Assembly (NCBI GenBank): GCA_903844645.1
Contig: CAIMUP010000129.1
Coordinates: 1 to 33,575 of the forward strand
Reading direction: 5' to 3'
Origin: an uncultured Bacteroidota bacterium
GTDB taxonomy: Bacteria > Bacteroidota > Bacteroidia > AKYH767-A > JABDAW01
Length of the DNA stretch: 33,575 nt
The position numbers and the translations under genes were made by a program. Under the pieces are notes generated by a model, which made no database searches, was not told the DNA's origin, and saw nothing but the letters and a program-made list of their open reading frames with translations. Positions 23,501 through 30,103 of the stretch are shown here, one piece after another (position 1 is the stretch's first letter; each line of letters begins with the position of its first letter).

Positions 23501-24379
23501 GCAACTACGCAATCCATTTCTGCAATGACAACAGGCATCTATTATTTGACCGTTTCCAACATTGGTAATTGCACTGCTGTAGCACATCGTTCGGTTACTA
23601 TTTTATCTGCTCCGGTTCCTAATATCTTTGGATTTGGTCTTGCAACTCTTTGTGGCGGAGGTTCTGCAACACTTACTGTTGGTCAGTCTTTCGCAGCGTA
23701 TAGTTGGAATACAAGTGCCGTTACTCAAGGTATTACCATCAACAGTGCAGGAACTTATTCTGTAACCGTTACCAGTACGAACGGCTGTACAGGAACTGGA
23801 ATGATTGTAACAAGTGGATGTAACATCCCTGCCAATGCTGCAACTCCAACCACTGCTATTACTGCTACCACAGCAATGGCAAATTGGATTCAGCCGGTTT
23901 GTTATTATAATTACACAATCAGAAGAAGCGTTCACAATACCAATGTTTGGACATCATTTACATTCAGTCCGAACAATCATTATACCTTCTCCGGTTTGAC
24001 TCATAACACGGCTTACGATTGGCAAATTCAAACCAATTGCAATGCCTCCGCTACTGTGAATTCAGGCTTTAGTGTTATACAAACATTTACCACAGCACCA
24101 AGGTTAGAAGGCGGGGATGAGCAATCAATTTCAACATTCACTATCTATCCAAACCCAGCGAATGAATCGGCAACCATCGCCTTCTCATCAGCCAATGAAG
24201 GTTCTTATGCAATCATATTATACAACATAATTGGTAGCATCGCAAGAACAGAAACAGGCAATGCAGGCATAGGTGAGAACACCCATGTCATGAATCTTAA
24301 TGGCATTGCCAAAGGGATTTACATTGCTGAATTGAGAATGGGCGATACTTCATCTAAAGTAAAACTCATAGTTCAATAA
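20567..24379 (+). CDS. ice-binding-type adhesin with two DUF3494 domains, nine Ig-like repeats and T9SS tail
   Basis: The 1270-residue protein has a signal peptide of 26 residues (LLFIPKVNFGQ). Two tandem DUF3494 domains occupy about 28-228 and 238-445, each with the family motifs: TGNVGT/TGDIGTN, a STAQASADLLAAYN-like helix, LDAQGDPNAIFIFQI/LNAQGDMNAVFVIQI, and MKGTVVVNNAAI/FNGTIICNNGAI. Nine units of about 70 residues follow (450-1085; C-x-G-x-S-V-T-L-x-A-G ... Y-x-W ... V-T-V-T-x-x-x-G-C). A fibronectin-III-like segment (about 1085-1180; PTTAITATTAMANW, YTFSGLTHNTAYDWQIQTNC) and a type A sorting domain (about 1190-1270; TIYPNPANES, KGIYIAELR, KLIVQ) end the protein. Ice binding or ice adhesion is inferred from the domain family; the Ig-like arm would extend it from the cell. 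Confidence 0.9.
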   Translation: MKNLILKALILTTVLALLFIPKVNFGQAPNLGTTVNYAMFTSIGAVGNTGSSMLTGNVGTNNGSFTGFGNVNGRMENSNGSTAQASADLLAAYNQLNGTVPNFFIAPLLGNGDTLITGVYSITGATVMNLNLILDAQGDPNAIFIFQISGPLSTNANSKVILLNGAMACNVYWKIEGLVSMGPNTNMKGTVVVNNAAIEMNAGDTLEGRVLSTTGAITIDGTMIYTPIGCFSLHLTGPAIPALNSTACYTIFSSDGPVTNVGVTHITGDIGTNVGLTTGYDSLVVIGTIHPIPDGSTAAVAADLLNLYNNMNLIQADIELLYPAQFGMNLVLTPHTYIMNTGVTFTDSVFLNAQGDMNAVFVIQILGALSTSTFSEVILVNGTQAKNVFWVINGAVDINDYSIFNGTIICNNGAINIRTGVVLNGRAMTTTGTINTAAITDIMPPGCIVATPCSIRPEIIASGPTTFCNGGSVTLSTDVFDAYQWNTGATTDSILVTAGGTYIVTVVYNNGCIGTDTIDVVVNTNPIPAITGITTACAGSCVTLTAGTWMTYLWTNSDSTSITSICSTGNNCVTVTDTNGCIGSVCVDVTIYDNPIPIITGITSACSGSCVTLDAGSWATYMWTNGDMTPITSVCSTGNNCVTVTDANGCIGTTCITVTINTNPAPTITANGPTTFCNGDSVGLDAGAYTSFLWNTGSTDEITTAYGSQPYCVTVTDTNGCIGSDCIFITVDAIPTATISGPSTICNGSSATLNAGGGTSYLWSSGETTQGISTTTSGTYCVTVSSGFGCTAATCQLLTVLAPVVPVITSNSSTTFCQGDSVTLDAGVYASYLWSNGSTMESIAVMTSNTYSVTVTDVNGCMGSAVQLVTVSANAIPTILTNGPTMFCQGGSVTLDAGAFASYIWSNGSTMESINAMSSATYTVTVTNAQGCTGTASQMVTVVPPITGLAITGPASACAGGSVTLTTGAYSSYLWSNGATTQSISAMTTGIYYLTVSNIGNCTAVAHRSVTILSAPVPNIFGFGLATLCGGGSATLTVGQSFAAYSWNTSAVTQGITINSAGTYSVTVTSTNGCTGTGMIVTSGCNIPANAATPTTAITATTAMANWIQPVCYYNYTIRRSVHNTNVWTSFTFSPNNHYTFSGLTHNTAYDWQIQTNCNASATVNSGFSVIQTFTTAPRLEGGDEQSISTFTIYPNPANESATIAFSSANEGSYAIILYNIIGSIARTETGNAGIGENTHVMNLNGIAKGIYIAELRMGDTSSKVKLIVQ

Positions 24380-24402
24380 TCTATAAAGATTCGTTCAAAA
24401 GA

Positions 24403-24433
24403 AAAGCCCCTCGATACTGTATCGAGGGGCTTT
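24403..24433. terminator. bidirectional terminator between convergent genes
   Basis: AAAGCCCCTCGATA and TATCGAGGGGCTTT pair perfectly over 14 bp around CTG, with A and T tails on both sides. It lies between the adhesin (plus) and glmS (minus). Confidence 0.9.
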
Positions 24434-24456
24434 CTGGTTAATAATTCGAAATAGAT

Positions 24457-26292
24457 TTATTCTACCGTTACCGACTTCGCCAAGTTCCTCGGCTGATCCA
24501 CATTCGCCCCACGAAGAACGGCTATATGATACGCCAATAATTGCAACGGAATAACCGCCACCAAGGGCACTAAGGCATCATCGGTTTTGGGTATTTCAAT
24601 GCTGTAATCAGCAAGGTGCTTCACCACCTCATCACCCTCTGTTACGATGGCAATAATCTTTCCTTTGCGGGCTTTTACCTCCTGAATATTGCTCACCACC
24701 TTCTCGTAAGATGAATTTTTATTGGCGATCACCACCACCGGCATCTCAGCATCTATCAACGCTATCGGACCGTGTTTCATTTCGGCAGCCGGGTAGCCTT
24801 CGGCATGGATGTACGATATTTCCTTCAACTTCAAAGCCCCCTCCAAAGCCACCGGGAATCCATACCCCCGACCGAGATACAAGAAATTGCGTGAGTCCTT
24901 GAATTGTTCGGCAATCTTTTTTACGGCATCATTAGTCATTAAAGTTCGTTCCACTTTAGCCGGAATACTTTCCAATTCGCTAATCATTTCCATGTATCGC
25001 GACTGGCTGATGGTTCCTCTTTTATGAGCAATTTGCAAAGCCAATAAAGTAAGTACCGACACCTGCGCCGTGAATGCTTTGGTAGAAGCCACGCCTATTT
25101 CAGGACCGGCATGGGTGTAGGCACCGGCATCGGTAGCCCGCGGAATAGAAGACCCTACCACGTTGCAAATACCGAAAATCAAAGCTCCCTTCGACTTCGC
25201 CAACCCGATAGCAGCGAGTGTATCGGCAGTCTCCCCCGATTGCGAAATAGCGATGACAATATCATCCTCCGACAACACAGGATTGCGGTAGCGAAACTCG
25301 GAAGCATACTCCACCTCGACAGGGATACGGGCAAATTCTTCGATAAGATATTCGGCAACCAAGCCGGCATGCCACGAAGTTCCGCAAGCGATGATCAAAA
25401 TACGCTTGGCATTCGCAATGCGCGATTCATATTCTGTAATGCCGCCTAATTTAATGATGCTATTATGAGAACTGATTCTTCCGCGCATACTGTCGGCAAT
25501 AGAACGAGGTTGCTCGTAGATTTCCTTCAGCATAAAATGGTCGTAACCGCCCTTCTCCAGCTCCTCCAATTTTATTTCCAACTCCTGTACATAAGGGGTT
25601 TTAATTTTATTCTCGATGGTCTTGACGGTCAGTTTGCCTTTGTTGATAATAGCCAGTTCGCCGTCGTTAAGATAGACGACATTCTTGGTGTATTCCACGA
25701 TAGGGGTAGCATCCGAAGCCACGAAATATTCATCCTTCCCGATACCGAGCACGATAGGACTTCCCTTGCGGGCAGCTATCAACATATCGGGATCGTTCTT
25801 GGAAATAACGACGATAGCATAAGCCCCAATAACCTCTGCCAAAGCCATCCGAACGGCTTCATCAACAGTAACGACACTATTGTTTTGAATATCTTCAATT
25901 AGATGAATCAAGACTTCGGTATCGGTATCGCTTTCAAAGGTATGCCCACGCTTAATCAATTCGGCTTTGATGGAAGAATAATTCTCGATAATTCCATTGT
26001 GAATAATCGCCATATTCCCCGATTCGGAATAATGAGGATGCGCATTAATATCATTCGGTTCGCCATGAGTAGCCCAACGGGTATGCCCCATTCCGAGGTT
26101 TCCATTCACATTCTTATCCTTCGCGAAGTTTTCTAATTCCGAAACCTTACCGGCTTTTTTATAGATATTCAAATTACCATCCAGCAAGGCGACTCCTGCA
26201 CTGTCATAGCCCCGATATTCGAGCCTGTGCAAGCCTTTGATGATGATGGGATAGGCATCCCTTTTTCCAATGTATGCAACTATTCCGCACAT
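24457..26292 (-). CDS. glmS: glutamine-fructose-6-phosphate aminotransferase (isomerizing)
   Basis: The 611-residue protein makes glucosamine-6-phosphate from fructose-6-phosphate and glutamine, the first step to UDP-GlcNAc for peptidoglycan and lipopolysaccharide. Cys2 (MCGIVAYIG) is the glutaminase nucleophile; LEYRGYDSAGVA and GHTRWATHGEP complete that domain. Two SIS domains follow (ACGTSWHAGL; SQSGETADT; EISYIHAEGYPAAEMKHGP), and the end NLAKSVTVE is the conserved GlmS tail. Full length for the family. It lies 10 bp after the DUF4270 gene in the same direction, and a bidirectional terminator closes it. The long plus-strand frames inside this gene are shadows. Confidence 0.98.
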   Translation of the reverse strand: MCGIVAYIGKRDAYPIIIKGLHRLEYRGYDSAGVALLDGNLNIYKKAGKVSELENFAKDKNVNGNLGMGHTRWATHGEPNDINAHPHYSESGNMAIIHNGIIENYSSIKAELIKRGHTFESDTDTEVLIHLIEDIQNNSVVTVDEAVRMALAEVIGAYAIVVISKNDPDMLIAARKGSPIVLGIGKDEYFVASDATPIVEYTKNVVYLNDGELAIINKGKLTVKTIENKIKTPYVQELEIKLEELEKGGYDHFMLKEIYEQPRSIADSMRGRISSHNSIIKLGGITEYESRIANAKRILIIACGTSWHAGLVAEYLIEEFARIPVEVEYASEFRYRNPVLSEDDIVIAISQSGETADTLAAIGLAKSKGALIFGICNVVGSSIPRATDAGAYTHAGPEIGVASTKAFTAQVSVLTLLALQIAHKRGTISQSRYMEMISELESIPAKVERTLMTNDAVKKIAEQFKDSRNFLYLGRGYGFPVALEGALKLKEISYIHAEGYPAAEMKHGPIALIDAEMPVVVIANKNSSYEKVVSNIQEVKARKGKIIAIVTEGDEVVKHLADYSIEIPKTDDALVPLVAVIPLQLLAYHIAVLRGANVDQPRNLAKSVTVE

Positions 26293-26302
26293 ATTTTTTA
26301 GT

Positions 26303-27589
26303 TTATAATTTTGTATAAGTTATCTGCAGCTTCATTGGCGAAGTAGGATTATTTGCTCCCCCGATGATTACCCTGTCTGCCAAAGCAGCACCCTGTGAGC
26401 ATACCAAATGCAGCCCGTAATCTTTAGTCTTCCCCAGTATTACATTTTGGATATAATCATTCAAGATAAAATGATATTCGCTGCCGTTGGTAATAGGAAC
26501 TTGGAAAGTAGATAGCGTGTAATCGGGTAAACTAATCTCCGTTCCGACAGAATCCAAAGCATACAATATCATCGTGGCAGGAACGGGGTATAAAGCGTTC
26601 GTATTATCGCTGACGGTAACCACTAACTCTGCCTTATTAATTGCCACCTTGCCCGAATCTATCAGATACTTGATATAAGGAAAATCAATAAAGGTTTTTG
26701 CACCGCTCATACATTGGGCATAGGTCGTAACCAATCCCATAGAATGGCTGGCGACTTGCTGGGCTATCGCGGTGCCAGTATAATCATGTTCAAAATGATT
26801 AAACACTGCCGACCCGCCATCAAAAATCATATTCAAAGACAATTTGGATGCCGTAGAATTATGAAAGTAAATAGTAATTCCTGAATAAGGCGAAAGCCAA
26901 TTCAGATAAAGTATCGCTCCCTGTCCATTAGTGGTAACTGCCGATGGTTTTACATAAATCCCTTTAAAGAAAGCTGTAAAAGCAGCATTAGAAGCCAGCG
27001 TGGCAGTCCCCGAATTAAGAATACTATTTGCAAGGGTCAGGCTTAGGGGAATCCGAATTTGAGCAGGTTGTTTCAAGGTATCCACAGTAACGCTATCCTT
27101 GGGTCGGGGAGTGAAACTCATTGCCCCGATAGAGTCCGTAGCATACCCAAAATTCCGTGTAGAATAATAAACAGAGTCTTTCGATAAAACATCCGTCAGT
27201 TGATACACCTTAATCGTTTGCTGGGTGGTGGTATCGCCATAATATCCGGCATAAGCCATGGATAAAATCATCGAATCAGCGATGGGGCTGGTGCCGACAT
27301 CGTTATTAAATTTCAATAAATCGGCTACCGCATAAAAACTCGCCGAAACCTTGCCGAAAACAGGATCCACATAGCTGCCCAAAAGATTTACCGTGGGGTT
27401 CGACGACCGTACCGAATCGGTATAGATACAATAGGTAATTAATGAAACGGTATCGGTGTAGCCGACATGAAATTTGTCGGAGCTAGGCTGAACTGCCAGC
27501 CCGATAACGCTGGGTTTATTACACGATACGAAGACAATTCCTAACATCATTAGGATACATACAATGGAACTTAACTTGAAGTTTTTCAA
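26303..27589 (-). CDS. DUF4270 family lipoprotein
   Basis: The 428-residue protein has a lipoprotein signal with VSC lipobox (Cys at about residue 23). The following segments match DUF4270: VIGLAVQPSSDKFHVGYTD, then LLGSYVDPVFGKVSASFYA, and a C-terminal KDYGLHLVC...RVIIGGA...LQITYTKL. DUF4270 lipoproteins are outer-membrane associated, unknown in function, and in Bacteroidota commonly lie between a glycogen-synthase-like gene and glmS, as here. It is 68 bp after the GT5-like gene and 10 bp ahead of glmS, so one operon is likely. Confidence 0.9.
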   Translation of the reverse strand: MKNFKLSSIVCILMMLGIVFVSCNKPSVIGLAVQPSSDKFHVGYTDTVSLITYCIYTDSVRSSNPTVNLLGSYVDPVFGKVSASFYAVADLLKFNNDVGTSPIADSMILSMAYAGYYGDTTTQQTIKVYQLTDVLSKDSVYYSTRNFGYATDSIGAMSFTPRPKDSVTVDTLKQPAQIRIPLSLTLANSILNSGTATLASNAAFTAFFKGIYVKPSAVTTNGQGAILYLNWLSPYSGITIYFHNSTASKLSLNMIFDGGSAVFNHFEHDYTGTAIAQQVASHSMGLVTTYAQCMSGAKTFIDFPYIKYLIDSGKVAINKAELVVTVSDNTNALYPVPATMILYALDSVGTEISLPDYTLSTFQVPITNGSEYHFILNDYIQNVILGKTKDYGLHLVCSQGAALADRVIIGGANNPTSPMKLQITYTKL

Positions 27590-27657
27590 ATGAAATAAAA
27601 ATTAAAAGATGAATGGAAAAAGGATTAAAAAAAGGTAACGCCGAAAGCCGGAATTTG

Positions 27658-28485
27658 TTATTCCGCCACCAATTCTTCTTGCGTCAACAGCTCATCATAA
27701 AACTTCGCGTAAGCCTTGATGTATTCATCCACATTATGGTAGCCCAAAGTCGGAACGGGAGCCTTATTAAACGCCGCCATGATGTCCGGATGAATCCGGT
27801 CGCTGCCCTGAACGATGGCATCGGAGTATTTCATGGCACTCAAATTAATATTCACAAAATCGGGATGCGCCAACAAATTCAAATCAGCGTTTGTCATGCC
27901 TGCCATCTTCACTTTCCTTGCAAAATCGGCATTGAATACTTCCGGAAAATCGTGATTATAGACCGAATACACTATCTTCGAGTTCATAAAAATCGGATCT
28001 TCCTTATAAGCCGTCTTCACATACAACGGAACGAGGCTCGTCATCCACCCGTGGCAGTGAATCAAATCAGGCGACCAGCCCAACTTCTTCACAGTTTCCA
28101 GCACGCCGCGAGCAAAGAAGATAGCCCTCGAATCGTTATCCGGATAGAACACTTTTTTACTGTCCCGATACGTATTTTTTCTCTGGAAATATTCATCATT
28201 ATCTATAAAATAAACCTGCATCCTCGCGCTTTGGATGGATGCCACTTTGATGATTAACGGGTGGTCGGTTTCGTCAATAATAAGGTTCATTCCGGAGAGG
28301 CGAATGACCTCATGGAGCTGATTTCTCCGCTCATTAATGGAGCCAAAACGAGGCATGAAGGTACGGATTTCTTTTCCCTTGTCCTGCACTCCTGCGGGCA
28401 GGTAGCGAGCGATGTGGGCTAACGAAGTTTCTTCTAAATACGGGGTAATCTCTTGGGAGATAAATAAAATTCTGGCTTTTCTCAT
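27658..28485 (-). CDS. GT5-type glycogen/starch synthase-like protein, N-terminal domain only
   Basis: The 275-residue protein matches the N-terminal Rossmann domain of GT5 synthases: ARILFISQEITPYLE, MPRFGSINERRNQLHEVIRLSG, VYFIDNDEYF, DLIHCHGWMTSLVPLYVK. A normal GT5 enzyme has about 480 residues; the second domain that holds the ADP-glucose site is absent, and the KxGGL motif expected near residues 16-20 is replaced by LEETSLAH. Glucan synthesis by itself is therefore unlikely; it may be regulatory or need a partner. Such truncated proteins upstream of DUF4270-glmS are a known recurring arrangement in Bacteroidota. TAACTTTG upstream (28521-28528, minus strand) is the probable promoter. Confidence 0.85.
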   Translation of the reverse strand: MRKARILFISQEITPYLEETSLAHIARYLPAGVQDKGKEIRTFMPRFGSINERRNQLHEVIRLSGMNLIIDETDHPLIIKVASIQSARMQVYFIDNDEYFQRKNTYRDSKKVFYPDNDSRAIFFARGVLETVKKLGWSPDLIHCHGWMTSLVPLYVKTAYKEDPIFMNSKIVYSVYNHDFPEVFNADFARKVKMAGMTNADLNLLAHPDFVNINLSAMKYSDAIVQGSDRIHPDIMAAFNKAPVPTLGYHNVDEYIKAYAKFYDELLTQEELVAE

Positions 28486-28520
28486 ATCGTATATATTTAT
28501 TTGATTTCTGTTTAAGACTG

Positions 28521-28528
28521 CAAAGTTA
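28521..28528 (-). promoter_or_regulatory. TAACTTTG -7 box for the GT5-DUF4270-glmS operon
   Basis: The minus strand reads TAACTTTG then CAG, an exact TAnnTTTG match, 35 bp ahead of the start codon at 28485. Confidence 0.6.
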
Positions 28529-28539
28529 CGAAAATTTTA

Positions 28540-28857
28540 GTTCATTACCAAAAAAGAATGCAAAAAAGTTTTCCACAAGTCCCTTTTTTCGGGGAATAAC
28601 AGGGGTTTGGGGGAGCGGTTTTTATTCAATCTTCTGAACCGTTTTCATACCTTCCCTCCTACTCCTTTTTTGGGGATGAAATGGGAATTTAAGGCTCTGG
28701 TTTGGGGAGAATGGGATACCGATTTTCAAAATCTGACTCCTAAAAAACGGATGGGAGGGCTGGAAATCTCAAATTTCCTCCCGCGACAGCGGTATAAGGC
28801 TATAAATCAGCTATTTAACTCGCATTTTATTCCTAAAAGGAAGGAAAAAATAGGGCT
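28540..28857. other. gene-free stretch with imperfect inverted repeats
   Basis: No supported gene. The only sizable plus-strand frame (28607-28891) translates G-rich and T-rich low-quality sequence and runs into the tandem array. Pyrimidine-rich CCCTCC...CCTTTTTT (about 28655-28672) faces a partly complementary AAAAAACGGATGGGAGGG (about 28743-28760), and GGAAAT/ATTTCC pairs at about 28767-28786. Confidence 0.5.
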
Positions 28858-29000
28858 AACTTTTATGCAAATGCCAAAAACTTTTATGTAAATGTCATAA
28901 ACTTTTATGCAAATGTCATAAACTTCTCCACGATTCCCAAAAACTTTTCCTCGATTCCCAAAAACTTTTCCTTAAATTCGGAAAACTTTTATAAGGCATG
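28858..29000. repeat. 21-bp tandem array, six full units plus a partial, apparently noncoding
   Basis: Units starting AACTTTT/AACTTCT lie at 28858, 28879, 28900, 28921, 28942 and 28963, with a partial unit at 28984. The first three are ATGCAAATG/ATGTAAATG types, the next two GATTCCCAAA types. The plus frame stays open (NFYVNVI-like heptads) but has no start codon; the minus frame (KFLGIEE, KFMTFA) has stops in three units. It lies 59 bp past the end of the 29060 gene and is convergent with nothing coding. Confidence 0.92.
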
Positions 29001-29059
29001 TTGTATTCTTTCCGTGGATGGAAGAATTCATCAAGAAATTACAACTTATTAATAAAGGA

Positions 29060-30001
29060 TTATTGGTTAAACTCCGCCTCGTATCCGACCTTCGCCACGG
29101 GGTCTATATTTTCGAGCGTAACTGTGCCGTATCCGTACTTAATTTTGAATACCTGGTCCTTAACAATGGTTACAAATGTTCCGGTTGCATGTTTTCCTTT
29201 AAAGAGTTTAAAAGAACCGGGACCTTTGCCAATAAAATCGCTACCGGTAACTAATTTATTCAGCGTCTTGACACTTTGATTTTCCACTTCTCCATCGCGA
29301 ATCACCGATTTTTTTGGCGATTTATCGACGTTGAATCCCCATCCCTCCACGTTCCGTTCGGCACCATGAAAATAGCCCATCAAAAACTGCCCGATTGCCA
29401 TAATATGATCCACGATTACTTCCATATAATTATCGCATGTTTCGGTAGCCGTTTCGGATGCAACTTTGGCGGCGGCGTATAGAATAATATTCGCCAAAAC
29501 GCCCGGCAATGCGGCTAATTCGTTAGTGAAATCCATCTCTTGTCCGGTTAAATATGCGGCTGTAAAGGGGCTTGTGCCGGAGGTCATCGCGTTGCTGTGA
29601 TCTATCAATGCTTTTACGCAAGCGCAACGCATGGCGCGGTCATCGGGGTAAGCGATTACGTCGCCATTGACCGTTACTCCGAAATCAATCAATTTATGTA
29701 CGCTGGAGCGATAGAATCTTTTGGCGAATTGCACACGTTTTACGTGCTTTTCCCAGATCGGGTCGAGCACTTTGTTGATGCTTTCTAAGATTTTTTCGGC
29801 TTCGCCCTCTTTGTCTTTCGAGAGTTTGTGAGCGTTGATTGCATATCCTAAATTTGTTTCATCCGTCGTGAGATTGATGCCTTCTTCGGTATTGAATGGG
29901 CGGATAATGCTGGCAGATCCGTCTAACACATCTTTAGCTTTCAGTGCCTTCGAGAGGGTTACCCAGTCTTCAAAGGGTATTGGGTAGTGTAATCTTGACA
30001 T
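29060..30001 (-). CDS. uncharacterised helix-rich protein
   Basis: The 313-residue protein is not a recognised family. It begins MSRLHYPIPFEDWVTLSKAL and carries long helices (LGYAINAHKLSKDKEGEAEK; ILESINKVLDPIWEKHVKRV; GVLANIILYAAAKVASETAT). The C-terminal 70 residues look beta-rich (GSFKLFKGKHATGTFVTIV; YGTVTLENI). No signal peptide or membrane helix is convincing. It lies downstream of the large repetitive gene on the same strand, separated by a terminator, so it probably has its own promoter, which I could not find. Like the 7917 and 18950 genes it neighbours a 21-bp array. Confidence 0.75.
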   Translation of the reverse strand: MSRLHYPIPFEDWVTLSKALKAKDVLDGSASIIRPFNTEEGINLTTDETNLGYAINAHKLSKDKEGEAEKILESINKVLDPIWEKHVKRVQFAKRFYRSSVHKLIDFGVTVNGDVIAYPDDRAMRCACVKALIDHSNAMTSGTSPFTAAYLTGQEMDFTNELAALPGVLANIILYAAAKVASETATETCDNYMEVIVDHIMAIGQFLMGYFHGAERNVEGWGFNVDKSPKKSVIRDGEVENQSVKTLNKLVTGSDFIGKGPGSFKLFKGKHATGTFVTIVKDQVFKIKYGYGTVTLENIDPVAKVGYEAEFNQ

Positions 30002-30047
30002 TTTTAATTTATTTAGTATTTAATTTCTTTTGTATCTGATATAAAAA

Positions 30048-30080
30048 ACAAAAGGACTGGCAGATGACCAGTCCTTTTGT
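30048..30080 (-). terminator. terminator of the large repetitive gene
   Basis: ACAAAAGGACTGG and CCAGTCCTTTTGT pair perfectly over 13 bp around a 7-nt loop; on the minus strand a T-run (TTTTTTAT) follows. It lies 23 bp after the stop at 30104. Confidence 0.88.
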
Positions 30081-30103
30081 CGGTTATTAATCTTGTTTAC
30101 TGC

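Noticed and set aside
25465-25902. 145-residue plus-strand frame inside glmS
   Set aside because: It is antisense to a full-length, clearly conserved glmS gene.
27613-28257. 214-residue plus-strand frame antisense to the GT5-like gene
   Set aside because: It lies opposite a recognisable coding sequence and has no family features.
28607-28891. 94-residue plus-strand frame
   Set aside because: Composition reflects G-rich and T-rich intergenic DNA, and the frame ends in the tandem array.
28858-29000. CRISPR array
   Set aside because: The 21-bp units are directly joined with no spacers, and no cas genes are present.
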